Assembly (NCBI GenBank): GCA_020723465.1
Contig: DYIW01000009.1
Location: 1-43,588 of the forward strand
Direction of reading: 5' to 3'
From: Phycisphaera mikurensis
GTDB lineage: Bacteria > Planctomycetota > B15-G4 > JADJEK01
DNA length: 43,588 nt
A model generated the notes under the pieces. That model had not been told where the DNA came from, did no database searches, and saw only the letters and a program-made list of their open reading frames with translations. Position numbers and translations under genes: made by a program. Positions 1 through 9,072 of the stretch are shown here, in pieces (the stretch's first letter is position 1; the number at the start of each line of letters is the position of its first letter).

Positions 1-2
1 CG

Positions 3-773
3 CGCTGTCATCTGCCGGGCGTGGGGGCGGGGCCGGTGCGGCGCGCCTGTTCCGAGTACAACGTCGTGCGCGAGGAGTTCATCGAGCGCAGCCTGCACTT
101 GGTGGTGGCCGCCGCCGTTCCCTATCGGACGTACGGCGTGCCGCTGCTCGACCTCATCCAGGAGGGGAACGCCGGCCTGATCCGCGCGGTGGAGAAGTTC
201 GACTGGCGCAAGGAGGTGCGCTTCCGCACCTACGCGGCCTTCTGGATCCGCCAGGCGGTGGAGCGGGCCATCTCGGCGGCCAAGGGCATCGTGCGCGTGC
301 CCAACTACGTGCAGCAGAAGATGCGGCGCTTGCGGCGCGGGGGGCGGATTCCGCGGCGCAACGAGGAGACCCAGGTGCGCGACGTGTCCGAGGCCTTCAA
401 GGTGCCGCATCAGGTGGCCGGGCGGCTGCTCGAGACCGAGCGCTCGACGCGCTCGCTCGACGCGGGCTGCGGGGACGACGGCGAGGACCCCCTGGCCGCG
501 TCGCTTGCCTCGGACGCTCGTCCGGAGGTGCTGTTCGACTGGGAGCTGCCGGTGCTGAAGGAGCGGATCGCGGAGGCCCTGCGCGACCTGAGCGAGAGCG
601 AGCGCAAGATCGTCGAGTACCGGTTCGGTCTGGGGAGCACCGACCCGATGACGCTCGAGGAGGTGGGCCGCGTCATGAACGTGTCGCGCGAGCGCGTGCG
701 GCAGCTTCAGGTGCGGGCCATGCGCAAGCTGCAGGCGCCCAAGGTCATGCGCAGCCTGGCGCAGTTCGCCTGA
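3..773 (+). CDS. sigma-70 family RNA polymerase sigma factor, 5' truncated by window edge
   Basis: Primary/heat-shock type sigma factor that directs RNA polymerase to promoters. Region 2 is plain: EEFIERSLHLVV (2.1), DLIQEGNAGLIRAV (2.2), FRTYAAFWIRQAVERAI (2.3-2.4). Region 3 follows (IVRVPNYVQQKMRRL), and region 4.2 is an HTH, TLEEVGRVMNVSRERVRQLQ, near the C-terminus. The frame is open back to the window edge. A GTG at 21 exists, but region 1.2 would lie upstream of it, so the true start is probably outside the window. The C-terminus ends shortly after region 4, as in RpoD, RpoS and RpoH families. Region 3 is short and divergent, so I would not call it the housekeeping RpoD with certainty. 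It converges on the glycosyltransferase with only about 14 bases between. Confidence 0.9.
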   Translation, partial: RCHLPGVGAGPVRRACSEYNVVREEFIERSLHLVVAAAVPYRTYGVPLLDLIQEGNAGLIRAVEKFDWRKEVRFRTYAAFWIRQAVERAISAAKGIVRVPNYVQQKMRRLRRGGRIPRRNEETQVRDVSEAFKVPHQVAGRLLETERSTRSLDAGCGDDGEDPLAASLASDARPEVLFDWELPVLKERIAEALRDLSESERKIVEYRFGLGSTDPMTLEEVGRVMNVSRERVRQLQVRAMRKLQAPKVMRSLAQFA

Positions 774-787
774 GCGGCCGGGCATGC

Positions 788-1744
788 TCAGCGAACCGCG
801 AACCAGTCGATCAGGCGGAACAGGCCGCGCGGCGGGCCCTTGCGCACCGAGCGGGCACCGAGCCACTGGCCGAAGGTCTCGGCCGGCGCCAGCCGGCGCG
901 CCAGACTGAGCAGGCGCGCAGCCTCCCGCGGCGACCCGGCGGCGCGGCGCGCCAGGTCGCGGTAGACGCGCGCCTGCGAGCGTGAGTTCCGCAGGGCGTC
1001 CCTGAGCGTCGGGACGGTGAGCACGCCGAACAGGTCGTAGAGGTTCGCGTGATCCAGGTAGAGGCGCCGGAACTCCGCCAGGGCGCCGTCCTCGTGCGAG
1101 TGGAACACGACCGAGCGCGGTTCGAAGACGAGGGCCAGACCCGCCTCGATGACCTGCCTGGCCCAGGCCACGTCCTCGCCGAAGCGGCGCGCCGGCAGCG
1201 GAAAGCGCTCCCAGAGCGAGCGGCGCATGATCGACGCCACGTTGTCGAAGGCGCACAGGTCGAGCCGCGCCAGCGGCGGGAGATCGGCGAGGGTCTGCCC
1301 CGGGGCGAGGCGCTGCACGCGCCGCTGGCTCCGGCCCGCCGACCAGCTCTCCAGGCGGGCGCGCAGGAAGGGATTGAGCCCGGTGAGGGGCTGCTGGCGG
1401 CTGTAGGCGCCGGCCACGTCCTCGGCTGAAAGCACGGCCTCGACCAGCCGCTCGAGCCACCCTTCGTCCGCGGGCACCGCGTCCTGCACGAGGAAGGCGA
1501 TGAGCTCGCCGTCGGTGGCCGCGGCGGCGCGGTTGCGGGTGGCGCCGTGCGCGAACTCGTGGCCTGCGATGCGCTGCCCGGCCAGGCCGCGCCGGCGCAC
1601 CTCCTCCCACGTGCCATCGCTCGACTCGGTGTCGACGCAGTACAGCTCGTACGGCAGGCGGCAGCGCTGCGCCTGCAGGGCATCGAGCACGGCCCGGAAG
1701 CGCGGCATGCCGTTGCGCGTGGGCAGCACGATCGAAACCTTCAC
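788..1744 (-). CDS. glycosyltransferase family 2 protein
   Basis: 318 aa GT-A fold glycosyltransferase that would transfer a sugar from a nucleotide-sugar donor, probably to a cell-surface glycan or lipid carrier. The N-terminus MKVSIVLPTRNGMPRF is the classic first beta strand. It is followed by VDTESSDGTWEEV (nucleotide binding) and ATRNRAAAATDGELIAFLVQDAVP, where QDA sits at the DXD position. GT2 proteins of this type (rhamnosyltransferase-like) act at the inner face of the membrane. It lies 33 bases downstream of the FAD enzyme on the same strand, so the two probably form a small surface-polysaccharide operon. Acceptor and sugar cannot be told from sequence. Confidence 0.9.
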   Translation of the reverse strand: MKVSIVLPTRNGMPRFRAVLDALQAQRCRLPYELYCVDTESSDGTWEEVRRRGLAGQRIAGHEFAHGATRNRAAAATDGELIAFLVQDAVPADEGWLERLVEAVLSAEDVAGAYSRQQPLTGLNPFLRARLESWSAGRSQRRVQRLAPGQTLADLPPLARLDLCAFDNVASIMRRSLWERFPLPARRFGEDVAWARQVIEAGLALVFEPRSVVFHSHEDGALAEFRRLYLDHANLYDLFGVLTVPTLRDALRNSRSQARVYRDLARRAAGSPREAARLLSLARRLAPAETFGQWLGARSVRKGPPRGLFRLIDWFAVR

Positions 1745-1777
1745 GGGCGCGCCTGATCCTCCTGCAAGGTTGCGCCG

Positions 1778-3085
1778 CTACCCCGCCCCTGCCTCGGCCA
1801 GCAGGCGCTCCACCGCCGCCTTGGCAGCGATCACGCACTGGTCGGAGTTGTGGTAGTCGAAGCGGCCGAAGCGCCCGAGCGGCAGCACGCCGGTCTTCTC
1901 CACGCCCTCGACAGCGAGGCGGCGCTTGCGCGTGAAGTCGCGGTCAAACAGGATGTAGCCCCATTCGTTGCAGTGATGGTGCCTGACGTCGACGCGCTCC
2001 TGCCGCAGCAGCCCCAGCTCGTGGAAACGCTGGCACAGCCCGGCGAGGAAGCCGTTGTCCACGGCCAGCGGGCCGGCGTGCGTCACCTCCGCCTGGATGG
2101 AGCCGCGGCCCGCGGGCGCGTTCTGCGGCGAGTAGTTCGAGAGGTAGGTGACGCGATTGCAGGGGCCTTGCGCGGCGTGCGGCACGTAGAGCCAGGAGAT
2201 GGGGCGAACGCTCTCCGCGTCGATGCCGAACAGCACCGAGGTGACGCTGCGGTGCTGCAGCGCGCGCGCCGCCGCGCGCGCGGCGGAGTCCCAGCCGGTG
2301 AGCACGCCGGCCAGCTCGGGCAGCGGGATGGTCGAGATCACCTTGTCGTAGAGGTTTCCGTCCACGGCGAAGCGCTGGCCGCGGCGTTCGATGTGCCGCA
2401 CCGTCACGCCGGTGTGGATGCGCTCGCGGATCGGCGCGGCGATGCGGTCATAGATGGCCTGGAAGCCGCCGCGGTGCGGATAGCGGAACGCGATCTGGTG
2501 GGTGTACCCCTCGGTGCGCGCTCCCAGGCCGGAGCGGATGACGTCCTCGAGCGGCGCCGCCGGGACCCTGCCCTCGACCCAGTCGACGCCCAGCTCGCGC
2601 AGGTCGACCTTCCAGATCTTCTCGTTGTAGGGCAGCATGAAGGCGCGGCAGATGCCTTCGCCGAAGCGGTAGTGGATCCAGTCGTGGAAGTTGTCCGGTA
2701 CGGGCGCGCCGGCTTCGCGCGCCGCCCAGGCGCGGATGTAGCCGAGCACGCAGGGCAGGCGTTCCTCGGCCGGGAGGTCGGCGAGGCCGTTCTCGAAGGG
2801 ATAGTGCACCAGCCTGCCGTCCAGCAGGATCTTGGTGTTGCGGCGGCTCGTGACCAGCTCGCCTTCCCGGAAGATGCGGTCGATGAAGGCGTTGTACCAC
2901 TGGTCCCGGGAGTAGAGGATGTGCCCGCCGGAGATGTCGAAGGAGTAGCCGTCGACCAGTTCGCTGCGCATCAGGCCGCCCGCGAGCGCCTCCCGCTCGA
3001 ACACGTCCACGGCCACGCCCGCCTCGGCCAGAAAGCGCGCGGCGGCCGCCCCGGAGACTCCGCCGCCGACGATCGCGACTCTCAT
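1778..3085 (-). CDS. FAD-dependent oxidoreductase, UDP-galactopyranose mutase/protoporphyrinogen-oxidase-like
   Basis: 435 aa flavoprotein. Residues 1-35 form a Rossmann dinucleotide-binding motif (VAIVGGGVSGAAAARFL then an acidic VFERE), followed by GGLMRSE. The motif DISGGHILYSRDQ and the segment HYPFENGLADLP resemble the UDP-galactopyranose mutase / amine-oxidase superfamily found in O-antigen and exopolysaccharide loci. A C-terminal FAD-contact segment is seen around LGRFGRFDYHNSDQC. Substrate is unknown; a nucleotide-sugar or lipid-linked sugar is the natural guess given the adjacent GT2. The 140-base gap to the divergent MFS gene must carry both promoters. A true UGM would be shorter (about 370 aa), so a UGM-like relative is the safer call. 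Confidence 0.82.
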   Translation of the reverse strand: MRVAIVGGGVSGAAAARFLAEAGVAVDVFEREALAGGLMRSELVDGYSFDISGGHILYSRDQWYNAFIDRIFREGELVTSRRNTKILLDGRLVHYPFENGLADLPAEERLPCVLGYIRAWAAREAGAPVPDNFHDWIHYRFGEGICRAFMLPYNEKIWKVDLRELGVDWVEGRVPAAPLEDVIRSGLGARTEGYTHQIAFRYPHRGGFQAIYDRIAAPIRERIHTGVTVRHIERRGQRFAVDGNLYDKVISTIPLPELAGVLTGWDSAARAAARALQHRSVTSVLFGIDAESVRPISWLYVPHAAQGPCNRVTYLSNYSPQNAPAGRGSIQAEVTHAGPLAVDNGFLAGLCQRFHELGLLRQERVDVRHHHCNEWGYILFDRDFTRKRRLAVEGVEKTGVLPLGRFGRFDYHNSDQCVIAAKAAVERLLAEAGAG

Positions 3086-3225
3086 GCTTCCTCGGGCTTC
3101 CTGCGTGCTGGCCTGCAGCGGAACATAACCCGCCGCCGGACGCCCGGCGAACCGGATTCCCGCGGCGCGGCGCGGGAGCGGGCATCTCCCGGCGCCGGGA
3201 CGATCCAGGGAGGTTAGCGCGCGCC

Positions 3226-4413
3226 ATGCATCCGGGCAACACGCCGGCTGTGCCGCTCGCCGCCCTGTTCGCCGCGATGTTCGCCGCGGCGGCCGGCACC
3301 CACGCGCTCACGCCGCTCTTTCCCGAGCTGAAGGGCGCGCTCGGGCTGGAGGACGCCAGCGTGCGCTCGCTCGGCGCGGTCTACACCGTGGCGCATGCCT
3401 GCTCCGCCTTGCTGCTGGGCGCGCTCTGCGACCGGCTCGGCCGGCGGCGCGTGCTCGTCGGCTCGCTGCTCTGCTACTCGGCGGCGAGCGCACTCCTGCT
3501 GGCGCCCGCGACCCGGCTGGGCTTCAGCGGCTTCCTGGCGCTCAGGACCGTGGCCGGGTGCGGCAGCGGGGGGATCGCTGCTGCGGCCGTGGCGCTCACG
3601 TCCGACCTCGTCACCTTCGCCCGGCGCGGCCGCGCCATGTCGTTCGTCCTGGCCGGCGCGCCGGCGGCCGTGGTGCTGGGCATCCCGTTGGCCTGCCTCC
3701 TGGCGCGCTGGCGGCTCACCGCGATCTTCGGCTTCCTGGCGCTGGTCGCCGGAGCGGCGTGCATCATGCTGGCGCGCGGCGCGCCGCGCGGCCTGCCGGC
3801 GGCCGCCGGCCCGGCCCGGACGCCGCCGTGGCGCGTCCTCGCCGCCCGCGGTGCGGGCGCCGCCCTGGCCGTCACGTTTCTGGTCGACCTCGGCGCCTTC
3901 GCGGTCCTCACCTCCTTGGCCGATCACTGCGCGGAGCGCTTCGGCACGGGTCTCTCCGCGCGCGGGCTGTTCTTCTTCGGCCTGGGGTTGGCCGCGCTCG
4001 GCGGCGCGCTGCTGGCGGGCTTCGTCTCGGACCGCCTGGGCAAGCGGCGCTCGGTCCTCGCGGCGCTCCTCGGCACCGCCGCGCTGGCTCCGCTGCTGCT
4101 CGTGCCCAGGAGTTTCCCCGGCTTCGTGGCCGCCGCGCTGGCCGTGTCCCTGGTCCAGGCCTTGCGCCCGGGGCCCTTTGTTGCGATCCTGACCGAGCTG
4201 GCGGAGCCGCGGCTGCGCGGCAGCCTGGCCGGTCTGAACAGCATGGCCGCCGGGCTCGGGCTCGCCGCGGGAACCTGGCTGGGCGGGGCCGTGTTCGCGC
4301 AGCACGGCCTGCGCGGAGGAGTGCTGCTGGCCGTCGCGGCCGTGCTGCTCGCGGCGCTGCTTTTTGGTCTGCTGGTTGCTCGGCGGCAGGACGCGCGTGT
4401 GAGATCGGTGTGA
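3226..4413 (+). CDS. MFS transporter
   Basis: 395 aa polytopic membrane protein with about 12 hydrophobic segments. The MFS motif A between TM2 and TM3 is clear (GALCDRLGRRRVLVGS), and a second copy lies in the C-terminal half (GFVSDRLGKRRSVLA). TM5 carries LAGAPAAVVLGIPLACLLA, like motif C of drug/H+ antiporters, so an efflux role is plausible, but no substrate can be assigned. The ATG start is supported by a GGGAGG Shine-Dalgarno about 12 bases upstream. The stop overlaps the GTG start of the next gene (GTGA), so the two are translationally coupled. Confidence 0.9.
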   Translation: MHPGNTPAVPLAALFAAMFAAAAGTHALTPLFPELKGALGLEDASVRSLGAVYTVAHACSALLLGALCDRLGRRRVLVGSLLCYSAASALLLAPATRLGFSGFLALRTVAGCGSGGIAAAAVALTSDLVTFARRGRAMSFVLAGAPAAVVLGIPLACLLARWRLTAIFGFLALVAGAACIMLARGAPRGLPAAAGPARTPPWRVLAARGAGAALAVTFLVDLGAFAVLTSLADHCAERFGTGLSARGLFFFGLGLAALGGALLAGFVSDRLGKRRSVLAALLGTAALAPLLLVPRSFPGFVAAALAVSLVQALRPGPFVAILTELAEPRLRGSLAGLNSMAAGLGLAAGTWLGGAVFAQHGLRGGVLLAVAAVLLAALLFGLLVARRQDARVRSV

Positions 4414-5546
4414 GGGTTCTCCTGCTGGCGCTGATGCTGGCGCAGGGGTCCGGCGAGCCTGGACAGGCGCCGGCCGTGGTCTACTCCAGCCTGAGCGGGG
4501 CGGCGCACGGCGTCCTGGCCGAGGCGGTGCGCGCGCTCGATCCGGCGCTCGCCCTGGTCTTCCGCGAGGTGCATCCGGGCGGCCTGGTAGAGCGGCTGGC
4601 GCAGCCGGCCGGGGCGCGGCCGGTCGCGGTCATCGGCTATCCGATCCCCGTGCTGCAGGAGGCCGCGGAGCTGGACCTGCTCGAGCCGGCCCGCGCGCGC
4701 CTGGCCACGTCCGCGGCGCCCCTCTCCGATTCTGGCGGGCGCTTCGAGACCCTCTGGTTCGATCCCGTGGTGCTCGCCTACGCCGCAGGCGGCCGCGCCG
4801 CGGCCGGGCCGGGCGCGGCTTTGCCTGCGTGGCTGCCGGAGACGCTCGAGGAGCTGTGCTCGGCCGCCTATCAGGGGCGCGTGCGCCTGGCGGCTGCCTG
4901 GCCGTGGAACGCCACGGGCGCGTTCATCGCCAGCATCAGTGCGGCGCAGAAGGACGCCGGCCGGCTCCTGGAGGGCCTGGATGGCAACATCGAGCAGCCG
5001 TACGCGGAGAGCGGTCGCGCCGTGCTGGCGCGCCTGGCCGCTGCCGCTCCGGGAGCCGTGGGCATGGCCACCTTGAGCGAGATCCACGGGGCGCGCGCGG
5101 GAGGCGGGAGCACGCTCGGAGACGCGACGCCGCGCGGCCCGCTGGTCTGCGTGCTGCTCGGGGTCGCGGCGGTCGAGGGAGGCGCGACGCGGGCCGTGCC
5201 CCTGTTCCAGGCCCTGGGCGATCCCGCGCTGGTCGCGCGCCTCTCGGTCCTCGAACAGCTCGTACCGGCCGCGGAGTCCGTTCCCGACCGCGATGTGGAC
5301 GACTGGATGATCCGCCACCGGCTCGCGTTCGCCGGGAGCGTCACCCGCCTCCAGCAGGAGCTGGCCCTGCTGCGCCCGGCCGTGCGCCACTACCGCGACG
5401 AGGTGGCCGGCTCGCTGGCGCGCAAGGAGGCGCTCTTCAGCGAGTACTACGATGCCGCCGGCATCGCCCTCCTGGCCATCTTCATCGTCTGGATCCTGCG
5501 GCGCAGGGAGAAGCCCGCGGCGCAGGACGGGCCGGGAGCGGAGTGA
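4410..5546 (+). CDS. extracellular solute-binding protein-like, C-terminal membrane anchor
   Basis: 378 aa. GTG start at 4410 overlaps the stop of the MFS gene. A short hydrophobic N-terminus (MRVLLLALMLAQGSG) looks like a signal peptide. VVYSSLSGAAHGVLAEAVRAL followed by ALVFREVHPGGLVERL matches the first lobe of Fe3+-type (SBP_bac_6/FutA-like) periplasmic binding proteins. PWNATGAFIASISAAQKDAGRLLEGLDGNI is the hinge/second-lobe region of the same family. Unusual features are a heptad-like helical stretch (about residues 315-345) and a C-terminal transmembrane helix AGIALLAIFIVWILRRR, so it is probably membrane-tethered instead of free. No ABC permease or ATPase is adjacent; coupling to the MFS protein is possible but speculative. 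Confidence 0.75.
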   Translation: MRVLLLALMLAQGSGEPGQAPAVVYSSLSGAAHGVLAEAVRALDPALALVFREVHPGGLVERLAQPAGARPVAVIGYPIPVLQEAAELDLLEPARARLATSAAPLSDSGGRFETLWFDPVVLAYAAGGRAAAGPGAALPAWLPETLEELCSAAYQGRVRLAAAWPWNATGAFIASISAAQKDAGRLLEGLDGNIEQPYAESGRAVLARLAAAAPGAVGMATLSEIHGARAGGGSTLGDATPRGPLVCVLLGVAAVEGGATRAVPLFQALGDPALVARLSVLEQLVPAAESVPDRDVDDWMIRHRLAFAGSVTRLQQELALLRPAVRHYRDEVAGSLARKEALFSEYYDAAGIALLAIFIVWILRRREKPAAQDGPGAE

Positions 5547-5620
5547 CGGCCGGAAAGCACGCAACAGTCGGGCGAGAGCTCCGTACTACTCGCCTTGCCT
5601 CTGGCGATCCTGGAGATGCG

Positions 5621-6034
5621 ATGTCCCGAGCAGAAGAAGAGCCCCGAGTGGAGCGCGAGACGCAGGACGCGGGCGAGGTCACGGACGGGCGCCTGCGGGC
5701 GGACGGGGTGCGGTCCTACGCGCTGCTCGAGAAGGACACCAAGTCCCTCTACATGAGCTTCTACAAGCACACGTACGCCAAGAGCGGCCTGGAGCGGAAG
5801 ACCAAGGAGTTCGTGGCCATCGCCGCTGCCTTGACCTCCGGCTGCAGGAACTGTCTCGAGGGCCACCTGGAGAAGGCGATCGCCTGCGGGGCGACGCGAG
5901 AGGAGATCTCGGAGGTGATCGCGATCACCCTGGGCGTGGGCGCGGCTACGATCGTGGATCGCTCTGACCTCGCGGCGGCTGGACTCGGCCTGGATCCGGA
6001 CCACTGGCCGGCTGCGGCGGGAGGGGAGCGCTGA
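5621..6034 (+). CDS. carboxymuconolactone decarboxylase / AhpD-like protein
   Basis: 137 aa, all-alpha CMD/AhpD family. The redox signature is complete: KEFVAIAAALTSGCRNCLEGHLEKAI gives CxxC plus the downstream His, the arrangement used by AhpD-type peroxidase-linked disulfide reductases. GATREEISEVIAITLGVGAATIV is the second conserved helix pair. Probably a cytoplasmic thiol oxidoreductase. The chosen ATG at 5621 gives a 30-residue charged leader (MSRAEEEPRVERETQDAGE) before the fold; the frame is open further upstream but that stretch is antisense-like shadow. It precedes the Bat operon by 126 bases, and a shared oxidative-stress role would be inference only. Confidence 0.88.
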   Translation: MSRAEEEPRVERETQDAGEVTDGRLRADGVRSYALLEKDTKSLYMSFYKHTYAKSGLERKTKEFVAIAAALTSGCRNCLEGHLEKAIACGATREEISEVIAITLGVGAATIVDRSDLAAAGLGLDPDHWPAAAGGER

Positions 6035-6160
6035 CCGCGGGGATGGCGCGGAGCCCGCTGCAGCGCCGGGACGCGCGGGTGCGTACGGAGCAGCGATCGC
6101 CAGCGGCAGCCGGAAACGGCGGTTGGAGCGCCCCAAGGAACAAGGAGTCGAGCGGACGAC

Positions 6161-7150
<990 letters not shown>

Positions 7151-7165
7151 GGCGCCGCGCGGGCG

Positions 7166-8053
7166 ATGAGCGAACTGACCGTCGCCGAGATCGTGCAGCA
7201 GGTGCGGCGCATCCAGATCGTCGCCAACCGCGTGGTCGACGACCTGTTCGCTGGCGAGTACCACTCCGTGTTCCGCGGGCGCGGCATGGAGTTCGACGAG
7301 GTGCGCGAGTACCTGCCCGGCGACGACGTGCGCAGCATCGACTGGAACGTGACGGCGCGCAGCGGCGCGCCTTTCGTCAAGCGCTACCGCGAGGAGCGCG
7401 AGCTGACCGTGCTGTTCCTGGTGGACGTGTCCGCCTCGGGCGCCTTCGGCTCCGTCCGCCGCGCCAAGCTGGAGCTGGCGGTGGAGGTCGCGGCGCTGCT
7501 CATGTTCTCGGCGCTGAAGAACAACGACCAGGTGGGCCTGCTGCTCTTCTGCGACGAGGTGCTGAAGTACCTGCCGCCGCGCAAGGGCAAGGGCAACGTG
7601 CTGCGCTTCATCCGCGAGCTGGTGGCGGCGCGACCGGTGGCGCGCGAGACGCGCATCGACCGGGCGCTCGGCTTCCTCAGCCGGGTGCAGCGCCGCAAGG
7701 CGGTGGTCTTCCTGATCAGCGACTTCCTCGGCCCGGACTGCGAGAAGGAGCTGCTCATCGCCAACAGCCGCCACGACCTGGTGGCCATCACCGTCGGCGA
7801 TCCGCGCGAGCTGGACCTGCCGGACGTGGGCTTCCTGCGGCTCGAGGACGCGGAGACCGGGGAGGTGCGGGAGCTGGACACGAGACAGCGCCGGGTGCGC
7901 GAGCTGTTTGCGCGCGCGGCGCGCGGCCGCAAGGCGGCGCTGTCCGCCCAGCTTCGCCGCTCGGGCGTGGACGAGCTTCCCATCCGCACGGACGAGAGCT
8001 ACGTCACGAGCATGCACCGCTTCTTCCGCATGCGCGAGAGGCGGATGCGGTGA
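7166..8053 (+). CDS. DUF58 domain-containing protein (MoxR partner)
   Basis: 295 aa. Carries the DUF58 hallmark GRGMEFDEVREYLPGDDVRSIDWNVTAR (about residues 35-62) and a VWA-like core with an intact DxSxS metal site, LVDVSASGAFGS. DUF58 proteins are almost always encoded next to MoxR ATPases and are thought to be cytoplasmic adaptors for the Bat VWA proteins. The last bases overlap the GTG start of the next gene (GTGA), so translation is coupled. Confidence 0.93.
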   Translation: MSELTVAEIVQQVRRIQIVANRVVDDLFAGEYHSVFRGRGMEFDEVREYLPGDDVRSIDWNVTARSGAPFVKRYREERELTVLFLVDVSASGAFGSVRRAKLELAVEVAALLMFSALKNNDQVGLLLFCDEVLKYLPPRKGKGNVLRFIRELVAARPVARETRIDRALGFLSRVQRRKAVVFLISDFLGPDCEKELLIANSRHDLVAITVGDPRELDLPDVGFLRLEDAETGEVRELDTRQRRVRELFARAARGRKAALSAQLRRSGVDELPIRTDESYVTSMHRFFRMRERRMR

Positions 8054-9072
8054 GGCGGAGCGCGCGCGCCCTGCTCCTGGCTCTCTCCGCCGCGGCCGCG
8101 GCGCTGCCGGGCTGCGCGCGGCGCGAGGACGCCGCGGGCGCAGGCGCCGCCGCACCGGCGGGCGCGCTCCGCTCCGAGGTGGAGCGCGGCCCGGTGCGCG
8201 TGGTGGTGGAGTTCGAACCCGCCGCGCCGCGCCTGTCCGACGAGCCCGTGCTCGCGCTCACCATCGACGCCGAGCAGGGGGTCGAGGTGGCGCTGCCGCC
8301 GTTTGGCGAGACGGTCGGCGGCCTGGTGGTGCGCTCCTTCCGCGAGCCGCCGGCGGAGGTCGCGGGCGGCAGGCGCATTCTCAGGCAGCGCTACCAGCTC
8401 GAGCCCGTGCGCACGGGCGAGCACGTGATCCATCCCATCCACGTCACGTTCCGCGACGCGCGGCCGGGAGGGGACGGCGCGGAGCACGCGCTCGAGACCG
8501 AAGAGCTGCAGTTCCAGGTGACCTCGCTGCTCGAGGGCGAGGCGCCGCGCCTGGAGGACCTCCGGCCGCCCGCGGCACCTCTCGCCATCCCGGTGGCGGC
8601 GCGGCCGCCCTGGGCCGCCCTCCTGGCCGGTGGCGTGGCAGCGGTGCTGCTGCTCGCGGCGTTCGTCTTCGTGCGGCGCCGCCGGCGCCGCGCGCGGGAA
8701 CAGCCGCCCACGCCGGCCGAGCTGGCCCTGGCCGAGCTGCGGCGGCTGATCGAGGACGACCCTCTGGCGCGCGGCGAGCTGCAGACGTTCTACGTGGAGC
8801 TGACCGGGATCGTGCGGCGCTACCTCGAACGCAGCACGGGCGTGCGCGCGCCGGAGCAGACCACGGCGGAGTTCCTGCGGGCCATGCGCGCACACCCCGC
8901 CTTCGGCCCGGAGGAGCGCCAGCGCCTGGCCGCGTTCCTGGAGGCGGCCGACCTGGTGAAGTTCGCGGCGCACCGGCCCGGCCGCGCGGACATCGACGAG
9001 GCCTTCCGCCGCGCCCAGGAGTTCGTGGGGCTGGCCGGCGTGCTGGCGCTCGCGCGGGAGAAGGTGGCATGA
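8050..9072 (+). CDS. DUF4381-like membrane protein of the Bat operon, putative lipoprotein
   Basis: 340 aa. GTG start at 8050 overlaps the DUF58 stop. The N-terminus RRSARALLLALSAAAAALPGCARRE ends in an LPGC lipobox-like site, so it may be lipidated. Residues about 30-165 form a BatD-like beta domain (VVVEFEPAAPRLSDEPVLALTIDA, RYQLEPVRTGEHVIHPIHVTFRD). A single TM helix follows (WAALLAGGVAAVLLLAAFVFV), then an Arg-rich stop-transfer and a cytoplasmic helical domain (LRRLIEDDPLARGELQTFYVELTGIVRRYLERS...TTAEFLRAM) resembling DUF4381. It probably bridges periplasmic Bat proteins to cytoplasmic MoxR/DUF58. The lipobox is not perfect, so a cleaved or anchored signal is equally possible. Confidence 0.75.
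   Translation: MRRSARALLLALSAAAAALPGCARREDAAGAGAAAPAGALRSEVERGPVRVVVEFEPAAPRLSDEPVLALTIDAEQGVEVALPPFGETVGGLVVRSFREPPAEVAGGRRILRQRYQLEPVRTGEHVIHPIHVTFRDARPGGDGAEHALETEELQFQVTSLLEGEAPRLEDLRPPAAPLAIPVAARPPWAALLAGGVAAVLLLAAFVFVRRRRRRAREQPPTPAELALAELRRLIEDDPLARGELQTFYVELTGIVRRYLERSTGVRAPEQTTAEFLRAMRAHPAFGPEERQRLAAFLEAADLVKFAAHRPGRADIDEAFRRAQEFVGLAGVLALAREKVA

Noticed and set aside
1850-3217. 455-aa plus-strand frame
   Set aside because: Antisense of the FAD enzyme, no recognisable domain.
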